Positions 39,101-50,978 of a stretch of DNA of 64,000 bases are shown one piece after another. The stretch is from positions 5,252,780-5,316,779 of the forward strand of contig PTFA01000028.1 of NCBI GenBank assembly GCA_003342895.1. Direction: 5' to 3'. Within the stretch, counting starts at the first letter, position 1. Every line of letters starts with the position of its first letter. The translations under genes were made by a program, and so were the position numbers. The DNA is from Casuarius casuarius (lineage: Eukaryota; Chordata; Aves; Casuariiformes; Casuariidae). The notes beneath the pieces are model-generated. The model saw only the letters and a program-made list of their open reading frames with translations, was not told the origin of the DNA and did not search any database.

Positions 39101-39829
39101 CTATGAAAAAAGCAGTCAGGGATAGCAAGAAGTACATCTTTCACTGGTTTTTACTGGAGCCATTGGTTTTCAGTTCCTTGAAAACAATCATACCCTGAAC
39201 ACTCAGGAATGTATCATAGCAATGAACAAAGGATACTTCCCCTCACATACTTTCAAGATGTACTAGCAAATACTGCGTAATTCCCTTTGTCTGATGATGA
39301 GCAAAATTTTCGGACTCTGCTGGTAATTAGGTATGCAAAGTGAACATCAAATTGCCTATGGTGGCACTTAAAATTACAGTTAGGAGGAAGTGAGTTTCCA
39401 AAATACAAGTCTCAGGAGGACAACACCCCAGCACCCAGCCAGCCCCATGGGCACTGACAACTCAGCAACAGGCCCTTTGGCTTGAAAGTTTCTTTCGTCA
39501 GTGCTAAAACATGGGTGCTCTTCACGTGCAGATCTGCACAAGAAGCCCAGCCTTCATCACAAATCCCACACAATAATCCAGTGGAGAGGCACTGAAATAC
39601 TGCTTAAATCATGAGAGGGGTCTAATACTATGCATTCCCCAAACTCTTTGGGCATTTTGTATTGCTCATATATTAAAAAGTCACCTAAAAACAGCCATGA
39701 TGCTAAGCATGGGGACCAGAAACTGCAACTCTTCAATCCCAAATGCAGCCACTAGCTAAAAATGTACAGAAGCAGGCTCCCTCAGGCAGTTTCTTCTTTC
39801 CCCTTGGCCTCCCAGCTCTGCTATTCTCA

Positions 39830-40200
39830 GTTATAGTGGTTCAGCCTCAGTAAGAGGGGCAGATCCTTCTCTCCTCTCCCATAGACACTTCTGTGCCCTC
39901 GTGGTGAGGAGACCCCACTGAGAGGTGGTGAGCGTGGCCCTGAGCCCCTCAGCCTGCAGTGGGACAGGAAAGCCAGGCTCCCACTTCCCCTGCAAGTACC
40001 CTGATGCTCTGGCAAAGGTAGGTGATGGAACCACCTTTTCGACTGACGTGTTGTGGGAGAGCAGGAGTCTCGACCTCAACGTCTCTGCCTGCAGGAGGAG
40101 GTCCCAAGCTGGCAGAGGTGGCCAATGCCCCAAGCTAAATGCCTGCGCTCCCAAGGGAGGTAGGGCTTCAGCCAGCCGCTCTGCGGGCTAGCTCGCCAAG
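39830..40200. other. GC-rich islet
   Basis: GC-rich stretch with overlapping open frames on both strands (minus 39831-40154, plus 39925-40191). No splice context or recognised domain. It ends near ccagccgctctgcgggctag. Confidence 0.3.
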
Positions 40201-41204
40201 CCCCCTTCAGAGAGCACTGGTTCTCTCTGGCTGTACCAGTATAGCAGGCACTAAGCTCAGGTAACTTGAATCAGGTGCCTAATTTTTAGGCTCCATGTCT
40301 TTTGTGATTTCAATGTGATTTGTACAAGGAGTTGCTTTGAAATTGTACCCAGTGTTTTTATGACTTAATTTACTGATATATCAATCTCTAGCATAATTTT
40401 GAAGTATGCCATTTTAAAAACTAATTTATGGAAGAAAAATGAGCTGAGGGGGAGAAAGATTCAATTTCCTTTTACATGCATAACTCATTTTAATTATCAT
40501 CTTGCAGAGAGATCAGTTTATTGCTAAAAAGAAGTGATTACTCACTCCTTTTCTTACTAGGTAAAAATCTTTACACATTCAAATAGAAAATCTTAACACA
40601 AACTAAAAACAGGCCTTGTTTAATATTTCTAGCATTTTTATTTTGCCTTGCTATTTTGAAACTATTATATTTGCAAAATAATGGTAATTCTGCATTACTC
40701 AGGCATGTATTTCATTTTTTTTTAACATCTGAAATCTGTTATGTCAGGAAATAAAGCACTGCACTATCATTTTTTTAAGCAAATTATCCAGATGGGTCTC
40801 TAGAATTTTGAATTTAGATCAATATATTATAGAGGCTTTATTATACAGCATAATTCAGTACACAGGATTTTCTTCAAAGCACTCCATCAGATCAGGGTTT
40901 GTTTTTATTTTACTATACCGTTGGGGATGTCAAACAAAGCTAATTTGGCAGGGAGGGCCAAAAAAGACAGCAATTTTAATTGCCTTGTTTTTGTGAAACA
41001 GCAGAAGTCACACTGGAAAGAAAAGATTCAACATCAAACAGAGTCTTTGTGACAGGGCAAGCATGCTGCAGAAGAGACCATGACAAAGCCAGCACCCATT
41101 ATAGACATACAATGGAACAACAATGACAAAATCTCCCCAAAAGACATCTTTCCTTCTGGACTAGAAGGTCATGCATTGCAGCTGTGAAGGTAACTACTTC
41201 TTTC

Positions 41205-41220
41205 TTTTTTTTTTTTTTTA
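41205..41220 (-). repeat. T tract
   Basis: Homopolymer T run (after ttctttc). Confidence 0.8.
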
Positions 41221-42019
41221 AAGAAATCAAATACACATGTTGGCGATTGAGACTGGAAATAAGACATGGCAGGTCATGTATAAAGCAGTCCCCAGCTGCC
41301 ACAGTTTATTATTGTTGAGCAATATATCTGGAGAAATTATTTGGATTTATAGACTTTCTCAATTACATTCAGGTCTTCAAGAACGTATTATTTCATACAA
41401 GAGCAGTCTCCAAAAAAGCATTTAGGCTTGTGAAGGGAAAAAATTTTAGGCCACAGGTTGTTTCTAAGATAACCGCTAGTGGTTGTTCAGACCAGTTAAA
41501 AATGGTTATACTGCACCTGTGTGCAGGTGACTAAGCTGCTGGAGGGATTACCCCCAAAACAAGCTCACTGGGGCAGAACGCATACCCAGAGGTACACTGG
41601 TTATCCTGACTGACATGAAAGCAGTTCTGAAGTTCAGCCAATTTCAATCACTGCTAATAGACTTTTGGGGGGGGGTTGGTATGGACTTTTTTCTATAACT
41701 CTCAAAGTGCAACACCCTGAAGGACTTCAATATTAATGAGTTTTGTATGTTGCACAGATTAGTCCAGAATCTGTCAGATGAAAGCCAGAGTTTTGCCAGA
41801 TGGCCTCTATGCAAATGCACACGGCTAAAGATATAGCTAATAAATACAAGCTATCTTCTTATCAGCAAGCGAAGTAGATTCATACCTTATGGAGCTAGAA
41901 AGGTCTGCTATGTAACTCAAGCCATATGACTTCCCTCAAATAATTCTGTGTTGAATTACAGTTTATTTTTCTGGGGAAAATCTTGATTCTAAAATTGCTT
42001 GTAACTTTCTCACTGACAC

Positions 42020-43010
42020 ACTAAACTGAATAAGTATACCAGGGCATAATTCTCAGTCTTTTATAGATTTTGCTGGCTCTTCTCTGGTCACAGTTAACAT
42101 CTTTTATTCACTGACAGTAGTATGGGATTCCAGTAGCAGTTGTACCAGTGCCAAATAAATAATACAACCTCTGTATTGTCTACTCCTACTCAGAGTGCCT
42201 CATTTTTTACATGCAGAATCACATTAGCCCTTTCTGGCCAAGCTGGTACATTGAGAGCTCATGTTTAGCAGACTATCCACTGTGACCCTCTATTCAGAGT
42301 TGCCACATTTTATGCAGAGCATGCCTGTAGCCGTTACCTTTATTATTAGTTCCTAGCGGGATGACTTTGACTTTAGAGTTGCCATTAGCCAGAACTCAGA
42401 TTACCAACCACATTGCTCTCCCTTTTTATTATTTATCATTCCACTAATTATTATTTGCACAGAAAGGGATGATTTTTCATCACTAGTGATTTTTAAACTA
42501 CACGGAATGTTCTTTTTATGTTGTAGCTCAAACAGGAATTAATTCAGAAATGTCCCAATGCCTCCATTACCCAGGCAGTCACGCTGCCTGACCACAATGG
42601 TCCTTTCAGGCTTTGCAACCTTTGGTTCTTTGACTGTTTAAAATTTGGCAGAGATAATATGTTCTCTTTTATGTCATCAATAAAACATTATTGAAGAACC
42701 AGGAGCTTATCTAGAAACCCAGTTATATGACAATTCGATATATACAGTTACATTAGACTCCTGTCATTTAACCAGTTCTTACTCCACTCATTGCTTTGAT
42801 TTTTCTTTGTTCTAGAACAAAAAGGGGTGTTGAAAGGTCAAGTATTTAACCTAAGTCTTTTATATTGTTATCTATCAACTGAACTTGTAGCTTCATCTAA
42901 AAAAACTTATCAAATTCATTTGGTCAGATAAATTTTCCACAAACTCATATTAGTTAGTATTAATTTTACACTCCTTTCAGCAAATATTAATATATTCCTA
43001 CCTTGGACAG
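42020..43010 (-). mobile_element. Old CR1 LINE fragment, antisense (3' part)
   Basis: Antisense CR1 blocks in the order expected from 3' to 5': agagctcatgtttagcagac and tatccactgtgaccctctat, then tcctagcgggatgactttga, tttatcattccactaatta, then cttgtagcttcatctaaaaa with aacttatcaaattcatttgg, and ccacaaactcatattagtta. These correspond to the ORF2 region upstream of the CR1 tail. Heavily diverged; no intact frame. Confidence 0.68.
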
Positions 43011-43440
43011 CATGATGTAACTCCTATGCTAAAGCCTGGCTTTCACAGTATTTCCAGCCAGCCCACCATCTTTCCCCTGGAGGAGGCAGAGTGTAGTTTT
43101 TAGGTAGTACCTGCTGCTCAAGGAGCTGAATATTTCTGCATATTGCAATCTGTTGCAGAGGGTCAGGCTGCTGCTGCTGCTGAAGGTGTAGATGGGAGAG
43201 GAGCCAAAGACTGGTTCTGGTGTACCACTGCCCAGCAACATCAGTTTGCTCTTACCTCTTCAGGCAGCAGCAGCAATCCAACGCTTTAGGACTGGCAGCC
43301 CAGTCCACCCTCCTTCCAGCTGCAGATCCAGCTGGCTGCCTAACATCTCACCCAGAGCGGTCCAAAACAAAAGCTGGATCCAGCCCATAAGCCTGTGCCA
43401 TACAATATTAAGTCATCACATAATTTAATATAATAGAGAC
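43011..43440. other. GC-richer segment interrupting a CR1 fossil
   Basis: About 430 bases that do not read as CR1, although recognisable antisense CR1 resumes right after. It holds CAG/CTG runs (gctgctgctgctgctg; cagcagcagcaatcc) and, on the minus strand, a consensus donor GAG|GTAAGA at about 43252. One frame upstream of that donor is open from a ggcag acceptor. Possible nested insertion or exapted exon. Confidence 0.35.
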
Positions 43441-43680
43441 GCAACACTGGCGTCATTTTCTAGTCTCTGAGAGTTCCCCAGAAGTAAAATCACTGGAGTG
43501 GGAGGAGGCGTAAGCAGCATTAACAGAGCACAGAACTCTCTGGTCAGCTTTTTCAAGCGTTCTGGATGCACTTTATTTGGCCCTGGTGACTTTGGTGGTT
43601 GCTGTTCAATGTCCCGAGTTACTGGATGGGGATCTGTTTCATTCTAAACCTGTGAAAAGAGCTATATTGTCTCTTCCAGA
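43441..43680 (-). mobile_element. Old CR1 LINE fragment, antisense (5' continuation)
   Basis: gaactctctggtcagctttt, caagcgttctggatgcactt and tatttggccctggtgacttt follow the antisense CR1 phrase of the type cagaattctcttggatgcaagttatccaggcctgctgatttg. It continues the element at 42020-43010 across an intervening 430-base segment. Confidence 0.55.
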
Positions 43681-44057
43681 TACTGGACAAGACTATCTAG
43701 TTAAAATACTTGCTGATTTTGCAATCTCATTTACAGTTATACAATTCCTATCTAGTAATGGACTGACTGCAATGCTGCAGTTCTATTTTTTCCTGATACA
43801 AAAATCTCAACTTCTACAGTCCTTAACACAGTGATCATGACAATCACACCCATGGGGCACAGTTTTATTTCTTTTAAACAAGAACTATAACTGCTTCCTC
43901 TTTGTACAGACAGTGATCTATCACGATGATCTAAAATGTTCCAATTCATTCCAATTACTGTTCCAATTACTTTTTTTTCCAAAAGTTTCAGTGCACTGCC
44001 GTATGGAGTACATATTTCCATAATACAACAATAAATTACTAACAGCCACTGCCATTA

Positions 44058-44089
44058 GTTTCTAAAGATCCAAGTTTCTAAAGATCCAA
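44058..44089 (+). repeat. 16-bp tandem duplication
   Basis: gtttctaaagatccaa occurs twice head to tail. Confidence 0.9.
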
Positions 44090-44670
44090 GGCACTTGTGA
44101 GGTGAAATAGAAAGAGACTGAAGTTCTGAGAACGCTAATTATTATCCTATCCTAACAAATTAAAACAAAAAGGATTAATGTAAAAAAAAGGTGATTTTTA
44201 TATGTTTGGAACCTAATGCAGATATACTGTGAAGATATATACCAAATAAACACACATCTAGAGCTTAACAGATTGCATTGGGAAGCATTCTGAATTGTAG
44301 GTGGTGCTGTGCAAAGAGCTATTCTATGATTCTTTTAAAACTAGAAATCTACTATACAGCTGCATTCAACAGCTGGGTACCAGACTCAGTGACCCAGAGA
44401 CCCTCTGGCAGTTCTGTGTTCTTAAGTAATTCAGAAAGAAATTGGCTGGAATTGACTTCAGAATTTTATGACAACTGAAAGTAAGGATGGTGTGGTTACT
44501 GCTGAAAAGGACCAGTGGCTACATCAGCTATGCTGGTTTGGGTTTTTTAATTAACGTTATAGCTTACATTTTGAATTTCTGCACATGCAGAACTGATTTC
44601 TTCTCATATATGTATATACACAAATCCTAAGCATATATATCCGTTATAATCTTGATGGGTGGAAACCATA

Positions 44671-44691
44671 CATTTCATTTCATTTCATTTC
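44671..44691 (+). repeat. (CATTT)4 microsatellite
   Basis: Four tandem copies of catttcattt-type pentamers. Confidence 0.88.
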
Positions 44692-45035
44692 CTATTACTT
44701 TGCATAATACCTCTATAAACAAAAGTCAGATCTCCACAGGCACTGGTAACACTATCACTGCCAAATGGATATGTTGTCTTTCAACACCATTAAGAAAAGT
44801 GATTTTGTTTCATTTTAGGGATGAAAAGATTCATACCAAACTTACCAAACAACTATTCCCTAGCTAAAGCTTTTCTACAACTATTCATAAATTGATTAAA
44901 GTTCCCAGCATCCTCTTACTCCAACAGCTATAGTTCTCCTGAAAGCACTGTTAGCTATCACAGGCAATGCACAGTGTAACTATTGTCTACACTTCCCCTG
45001 CTTTAAAAATCAGCATGTGTCTTCAGTTTTAGATC

Positions 45036-45079
45036 CATCTATCTATCTATCTATCTATCGAGAGAGAGAGAGAGAGAGA
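45036..45079 (+). repeat. Compound (CTAT)n-(GA)n microsatellite
   Basis: About six tetranucleotide units (atctatctatct) abut about nine GA units. Probably highly polymorphic. Confidence 0.92.
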
Positions 45080-47500
45080 AAATCAGACTTCTGTAAGTAA
45101 CTGAAATGTTATTTTTCAACTCAGTTTTACAGAGGAAAATTCCTGTTCCCCAAGTACTCAGAGAGCCTAACCTCAACTAGGTTCAGTTTCAGCCTCTTTT
45201 GAGCAAAACCAAACATTTCCCAAGCTGTGTGTGGTGGTTTCCTTCACTGCTCTCCATAAAGAGTTGAAAGGCAGGGCAGCTCAGAAAAAAATGGAAGAGG
45301 CTTAAAGCAACATGCAAAAGATGAGAGTTAACTTTTCCCTTGGCCATTCTGAGTTTAAAAGAAAATTCAACATGTGCAACATGACTACCGAGCGTGGTAG
45401 GGAAGCAGCCATTAAATGTTTGGGGCTTTTTATGCTCTGCTCGTTTTGAAGCACACAGTGAGTCTCCTGTGGCGGCTCCTCTCCAGAGCTGCTGAGGTAC
45501 AGTCACAGACATCTCTTGTTCTGTAAAAGCCAGACCAACTATAAAAAGGACAACAATGCTGTGATGCATCTGCAACAACGACTAATTTAAGTATGACACT
45601 GGCTAGCTCACAGACCACGTTCCTGAAGGTAGAGGTCTACTTCAGGATGGAAAAAGAATAAAGTTTCAAGAGCTCTACATTATGAATGGGAGACTCGTGA
45701 GTTCTGGACATGAAAAGCTAATCAAAGGTGCCACAAAACGGGAGCATATGCCTGGAGTATATGAATGTACATCATACATGTGGACAGCTCATTAGCACAC
45801 ATACCACATAGGGCAGCATTTGTTTCCTCGATAACTAACAGCAATAGACCTCCTAAGTAAATAACATCCCTCACCTTCAACTACTATCTGCAATCATTTC
45901 TTTCTTAAGTGCTCAAGATAACATAAACTTTACAAATTGACTAAAAGAATAATAAATATAGACAAGAACTGGTGGAGAGGTAAGAGATAAAAGAATGCAA
46001 GGTACTAGAGTGAACAGGCTTTCTTTTGAAGCAAGTACTTTCATTAACTTCAGCTGGAACAAGACAGAGAGTCTCCCGGGAACAGGCATGCTTTCAACAC
46101 ACAACCAAGAGGTGGGATTTTCTAGAAGGTGACACCACCTGGCCAAGACAGCTCAAACTACACAGCTCTGCTGTCCTATTCCTACCAAGCAGAAGGAAAC
46201 TCCAATTTCAAATCTAATTTTGCATCTTCATCTGTTTATATGAGGAAAACAAAGATATTATTGGAGCCCATTTTAGAATGAAACCAAATGTTTTACAAAT
46301 TTACAAAAACTACTTAAAATGATCATGTTACTAAAAAAAATTCCCTAGCTATAAATGAAAGACCATGATAGTTATGCTCTACATATTTTACTAATCATAC
46401 AACAATATGCCTCTGACACGTTTCAGAATACCAAGGTTTTTTAGAAGTAATTTTTCTCACCAGCAGCCATGCCAGAATATGGCTGGTTGAGGATTTGGTT
46501 GCTTTTTTAAAAGTCAATCTAATCAAATCATTCAAGCAAAAAGAAAATCTCAAAAGTCAAGTATGTGAGGAAATGGTAACTGTAAAAATGGATAAGCTAA
46601 CTTTGTCTTTAAGAACTAGTTTTGCTCATTTTTTAAAAAACATTCATCTTTTTAAAGCATCAAATGTAAATGTACTAACTAAAAATAAAAGCAGACAGAA
46701 TCACAGAAAGCTGTCTGTAATTTTGTGAAGTAAGTGCCTTATATCTTTAAAACTAGCATTTACCACAGATAATTAATCTAACAGACCACACTTCATGGCC
46801 TATGCGTGACCACGCTTTATCCCACTTATTCAGCAAACACTGGAAACGACAGAAGATTATATGACTACAAATGTCAGCGTGACTGGTCTCCGAGTTACCT
46901 AAAAAGTACATTGTGAGCAGTATTTATTAAGTCACAAGAAGGGATTTAGTTATGAGGCTATGGAAAGGCAGTGGAAATAGCTCATCTGTTCCTCCTGTTT
47001 AACAAACGATCTGCACCACCATGTTCCCATTTTTAAAACAGAGGTCATATTTGCTTATTTTGTTTCAGTGTAATTCATTGCCTGTCATCATCACATAGAA
47101 AGAAAGGAGACTTTTCTAGTAGTTGTATCATCACTAGTATCCACAAGACACAACTCCCCAATATTACCCCACCCTTTTAAGATAATAGTGCCTTTAAATG
47201 TGCCTGCTTTGCAAATAGGAATTGCATAGCTGTGTCTGGTGAATGCTCAGTGAAACGGAACATCCACTCATTTGGTTACTGCAAGGTACAGAGCTTCTTA
47301 GATATCTTCGGTTGTAAATAACTGTATGTATATACCTTCATACAATCAAAACGCATACATTCTGGTTAACAGAACAGGTACAGTGTGATCTCTGGCTTCA
47401 CGACCTGCACATGTGTCTCCTCTCACATGGTCACACACTTTCCCATCACGTGGTGGACAACTACCCAGTCACACCATGTGCAGGGCCACCAAGCCGCAGG

Positions 47501-47519
47501 AAGGAGGGAGGGAGGGAGC
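47501..47519 (+). repeat. (GGGA)n short repeat
   Basis: gaaggagggagggagggag in a GC-richer neighbourhood. Confidence 0.8.
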
Positions 47520-48620
47520 AGGACACAGTTTGCAATTCATGTGGCGCTCTGCCCTCTCTCTGCTTATGACTGAAGGGCCTCAAGAAGGTGAAGAGACAGA
47601 ATGACAGGCACAACAAAATTATTAGAGAAAACAAAAAGAAAATCATAGAAGAGGAAAAATCATGCAAAACAAGCCATTTAAATGCATTTCTTTTGTGGAA
47701 GTTCCCACGAAATGGAAGAATTTCCTAGAAGTAGAAAGTGAAAGGATTCACAACAGACCTACATCTAAGTAATACAGAACCTGCAGGGCCACTGCAAATT
47801 AAGGTCATTATCCGACGAATATTTCCATCACAACTACTAACACAAGTTCAAGAACTAGGAGCCACTAATTAAGCTGAAGTTCATTAAAAAAACAAACTGT
47901 TCTTACAAACTGGGTGTAGGGAACAGAAAGTCTGGTCAATCTAGGTCAATGCAAGACTGCTCATTACAGCATTACTTTGTGGACAAAGTATCCTATCTAA
48001 CTCAAAAGATCTGACTAATGTAATTTCTGATATTTTATAGGAAACGCTTCCAGAGAAAAAAATTTCAGTGCATGAGTTATGCTGTCACACAGCCTATATT
48101 TTCTTCATTTCATCCCATTATCACTTTGCTTCTTTGACCTAATTTCATCACTGTTTAACAAAGCCAGTAAGACTACTTTTGTACTGTTTTTGTACAAATC
48201 ATCCCACCGATCCTTTGATCCTTTTGATACCTTCTTCTTAACTCCTTTGATTCTGTCAACATCTTTTCATAACAGGTACCTCAAACTGACTGCAATTCAA
48301 ACAAATGTAAATGTATTCCAGAGAGGCATGTTATAAAACAGGGAAGAAACGCCTCTCATTTTTTTTCTTGATCCGTAGATTATTTTTGCAGACTAAACTG
48401 GAATTGATCTTTTTGCATTACTACTTCAAACTCAAATCTGATGTATGCTCACATTTCTTTAAACACTAACAGTTTTTAGGTGTTTCAGACTTATTTGCTT
48501 CTTAGTTTAAACTGCACAGTTACATAGTATTAAGTAACATTTTTCCAGCTAAAAGCGACACAGTATTTTCACATTTGTATTTTTTCATTTGGGAGGCTCA
48601 ACCTCTGTAAGAAAACTTAC

Positions 48621-48730
48621 TTCTGATGCCGAATGAGCGCTGAAACTATGATCTCTCTCTGCTGGCATTTTCTTAATGGATTCCTGTTCTGAGAAATATA
48701 TTGCTTCTGCACCAGAGTCAACTATGAGTT
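48621..48730 (-). CDS. Predicted coding exon, unknown gene
   Basis: 110-base minus-strand exon: acceptor gtaaactacttctag|AACTCA, donor CAGAA|GTAAGT. Two of three frames have stops within the first five codons; the remaining frame (two-base lead) is open over 36 codons and ends in phase 0. Peptide: LIVDSGAEAIYFSEQ, then ESIKKMPAERDHSF and SAHSASE. The second half is charged and Ser-rich, suggesting a linker or exposed loop. Its two-base lead joins the exon at 50927-50978, which ends with one base, creating a Glu codon at the junction. Family not recognised. Confidence 0.72.
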
Positions 48731-50926
48731 CTAGAAGTAGTTTACAAAATCATGTTAATTATGGCAAATGATACTTTTTGCACATGCCTTATCAAATAAA
48801 ATTAAGAATGTATCTGCATATATAAGACTAGAAATACATCTCAAAAGTTAATTATGTAATGAGTAATCATATTCATTATTACAATTATATTAAATATCAT
48901 AAAACGGTATACACTTTACTTGCATTTGTAATATTTTTCATATTAAATATGTAAATAGTTAAGTTTCAAACACATGCACTAGCTATCCTGTACTGGAACA
49001 AACAAATGCTTTGGCAGTGCATATTCCAACGGAGCTGAGTAAGAACACTAGTACACAGACAAATAAGTGAAAGGGAGCCAAAATGACTTCCCTCTAAAGA
49101 CAGAAACTCATTTAACCATATGAAAAAAACATAATCATTAGGGAAACTAGTTTATCTTCTGTTTCTGAAAGGATATAATAAATAACAGATACAACTACAG
49201 TGTGGGCCTCATCCAGGAAATCTGTGCAGTCTCTTGGACCACACACTCCCTCTAGAAAGTCACACATAGTAACGATGAAGCAGCTAACCCACCCAGAGCA
49301 ATGCTCCGCTCACTTACATATGGCTAGAAAAATAGAGATATTCAGCAAATGGTTACCTGCACCTCAGGAACTACCACCATTTCCAGACCGAATTCTGTCG
49401 ATCTCAATGGCATTTGAGGATGCAAGAATGGCTAGCGGCCTCTGCACAGGCTTACTTCCCCAAATAATTCCTGTGCAACAGCAAGAACAGATTCATCTTT
49501 AAAAAAAGTCTTCTGTTGACTGCTTCACTTATTTTTTAACTGTAACATACTAAAGCCTTCAGAATGGCAAGCATCTCTGAGCCACAGGCGATGACCACAG
49601 AGGTGGGCGTTGATCGACGTGTCCCAACCTAGAAGTTACTAAACACCGTACACAAATATCCAAACCCCTGTGAAAAAGGAAGAGGAAAACGAGTATTTCA
49701 TGATCATGTTAAATTAGAGGAGAAGGAATATGAAATTTTTCACTCAATAGTTGCTTCTCCTCTAAGTGGCTGACAGCTAAGGGATATTATTGCAATAAAA
49801 CTGCCCTTTTTAAAAACCATACATACACTATCTTCAAAACAAAATAGGAATCATTCAAAAAATTGGCTCTCAGCAGGGTCCTGATCCCAACCATGGGGGA
49901 TGGACCAGATACTGAATCATTTATTCCACTGTGAGAGAATGCAAACTTCTCAGGAAAAAAACAAACAAAAAAACCCTCCAAAACCCCCAAAACCCAGCTT
50001 TTGCAGCATAGACAGGTTTAGCCTGACTATAACCATATACAGTAATTTTCTCCTTTAAATCTTTATTAGTCACATGAAGACAAAAAAAGAAAAAAGCCAA
50101 CAACCCTAATATAAAGTATGCATGAAAAAAAAATAAGATTCGCCAGGCTTAAAACATGGACCAGCCTCTACCCACTAAAGACAAGGCTGAAGAGCAATTT
50201 TCATTGCTCTCTTGGTTCATAAACAAAGATTATTACTACATTACTCAACCACTAATACAGTAACAGCATACACACATTAAAACAAAAGAAACATTTAATG
50301 TGAACTGGTTAAATCCAGAGTTATGAGAATACACAACTCATCTGGTATCAAATAATTCACGGTTGTATGAAAAACCAAAATGTTAGTCTACAGCAAAGAT
50401 GTCCTTATGAAGTTGCCCGTTGTGAACAGCAGACAGAAGCAGTAGATAGGCATATTTATTATTTTTAAAGAAGACACTAATTTCACTGTAAGACCAGCAA
50501 ATAAATTAATTCTATAATTTGGTAATGAAATAAACACAGATTAGGAGTTATGATATTTGTTTCACACAAGTGAAATAGAGATGTCTATGGCTATCCAAAC
50601 ATGACAGAGTCTATGCCCTGAAAAATGAAACTTACAGAAAAACACTGAGGAGAAAGGAAAGGAGAAGTCTGTGGCTTTTGCAAAGGAGTAGAAGTCCAGA
50701 TTTAGGAGTCCAAATGTGAAGCCCTTGCATTCAGCCTCACACAGTCACTCAGAATGTCCATCCCTTCTACTCTTTAGGAGGGCAAGGCACTGCACGCAGG
50801 ATTGTTCTAGACAACGTTTGTGAGTATGAAGTCACTACTTATTTGCTGTTATTTAATGTGATATTTTTAACTATTTTTATTACCTATGGTTACTCTAAAA
50901 AAAATAAACACTTGACTCTACCTTAC
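48731..50926 (-). other. Predicted intron
   Basis: Between two exons with matching phases. A 15-base segment near 49454-49468 (acceptor ttcttgctgttgcacag, donor GGGGAA|GTAAGC) could be a frame-neutral microexon but is far too short to call. Confidence 0.45.
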
Positions 50927-50978
50927 CTGTTTCCTCTCTGAATAGGGAGATACATAATGGAGTTTTGAGCTTCTGAGG
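50927..50978 (-). CDS. Predicted coding exon, unknown gene
   Basis: 52-base minus-strand exon with the best splice signals in the window: acceptor ttcccattgtttctttcaaag|CCTCAG and donor GAAACAG|GTAAGG. In phase 0 it encodes PQKLKTPLCISLFREET plus one base. It continues the exon at 56284-56433 (which ends in phase 0) and hands one base to 48621-48730, giving a continuous reading frame over three exons. Because the exon is short all frames are open; the frame is fixed by both neighbours agreeing. The peptide alternates hydrophobic and polar residues as in a beta strand. Confidence 0.72.

Larger units (their letters stand above)
39101..48620 (-). other. Predicted intronic DNA with an unidentified exon
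   Basis: The frame logic requires an exon here that starts in phase 0 and leaves two bases. Contents otherwise: a GC-rich islet (39830-40200), an interrupted CR1 fossil (42.02-43.68 kb), microsatellites at 44671-44691 and 45036-45079, a tandem 16-mer (44058-44089) and a minus-strand open frame at 45189-45578. The segment ending at donor GAG|GTAAGA (near 43252) has the right phase but an unusual composition. Confidence 0.38.

Noticed and set aside
45036..45079. Repeated units considered as a CRISPR-like array
   Set aside because: Plain tetranucleotide and GA microsatellite without spacers; the genome is eukaryotic.
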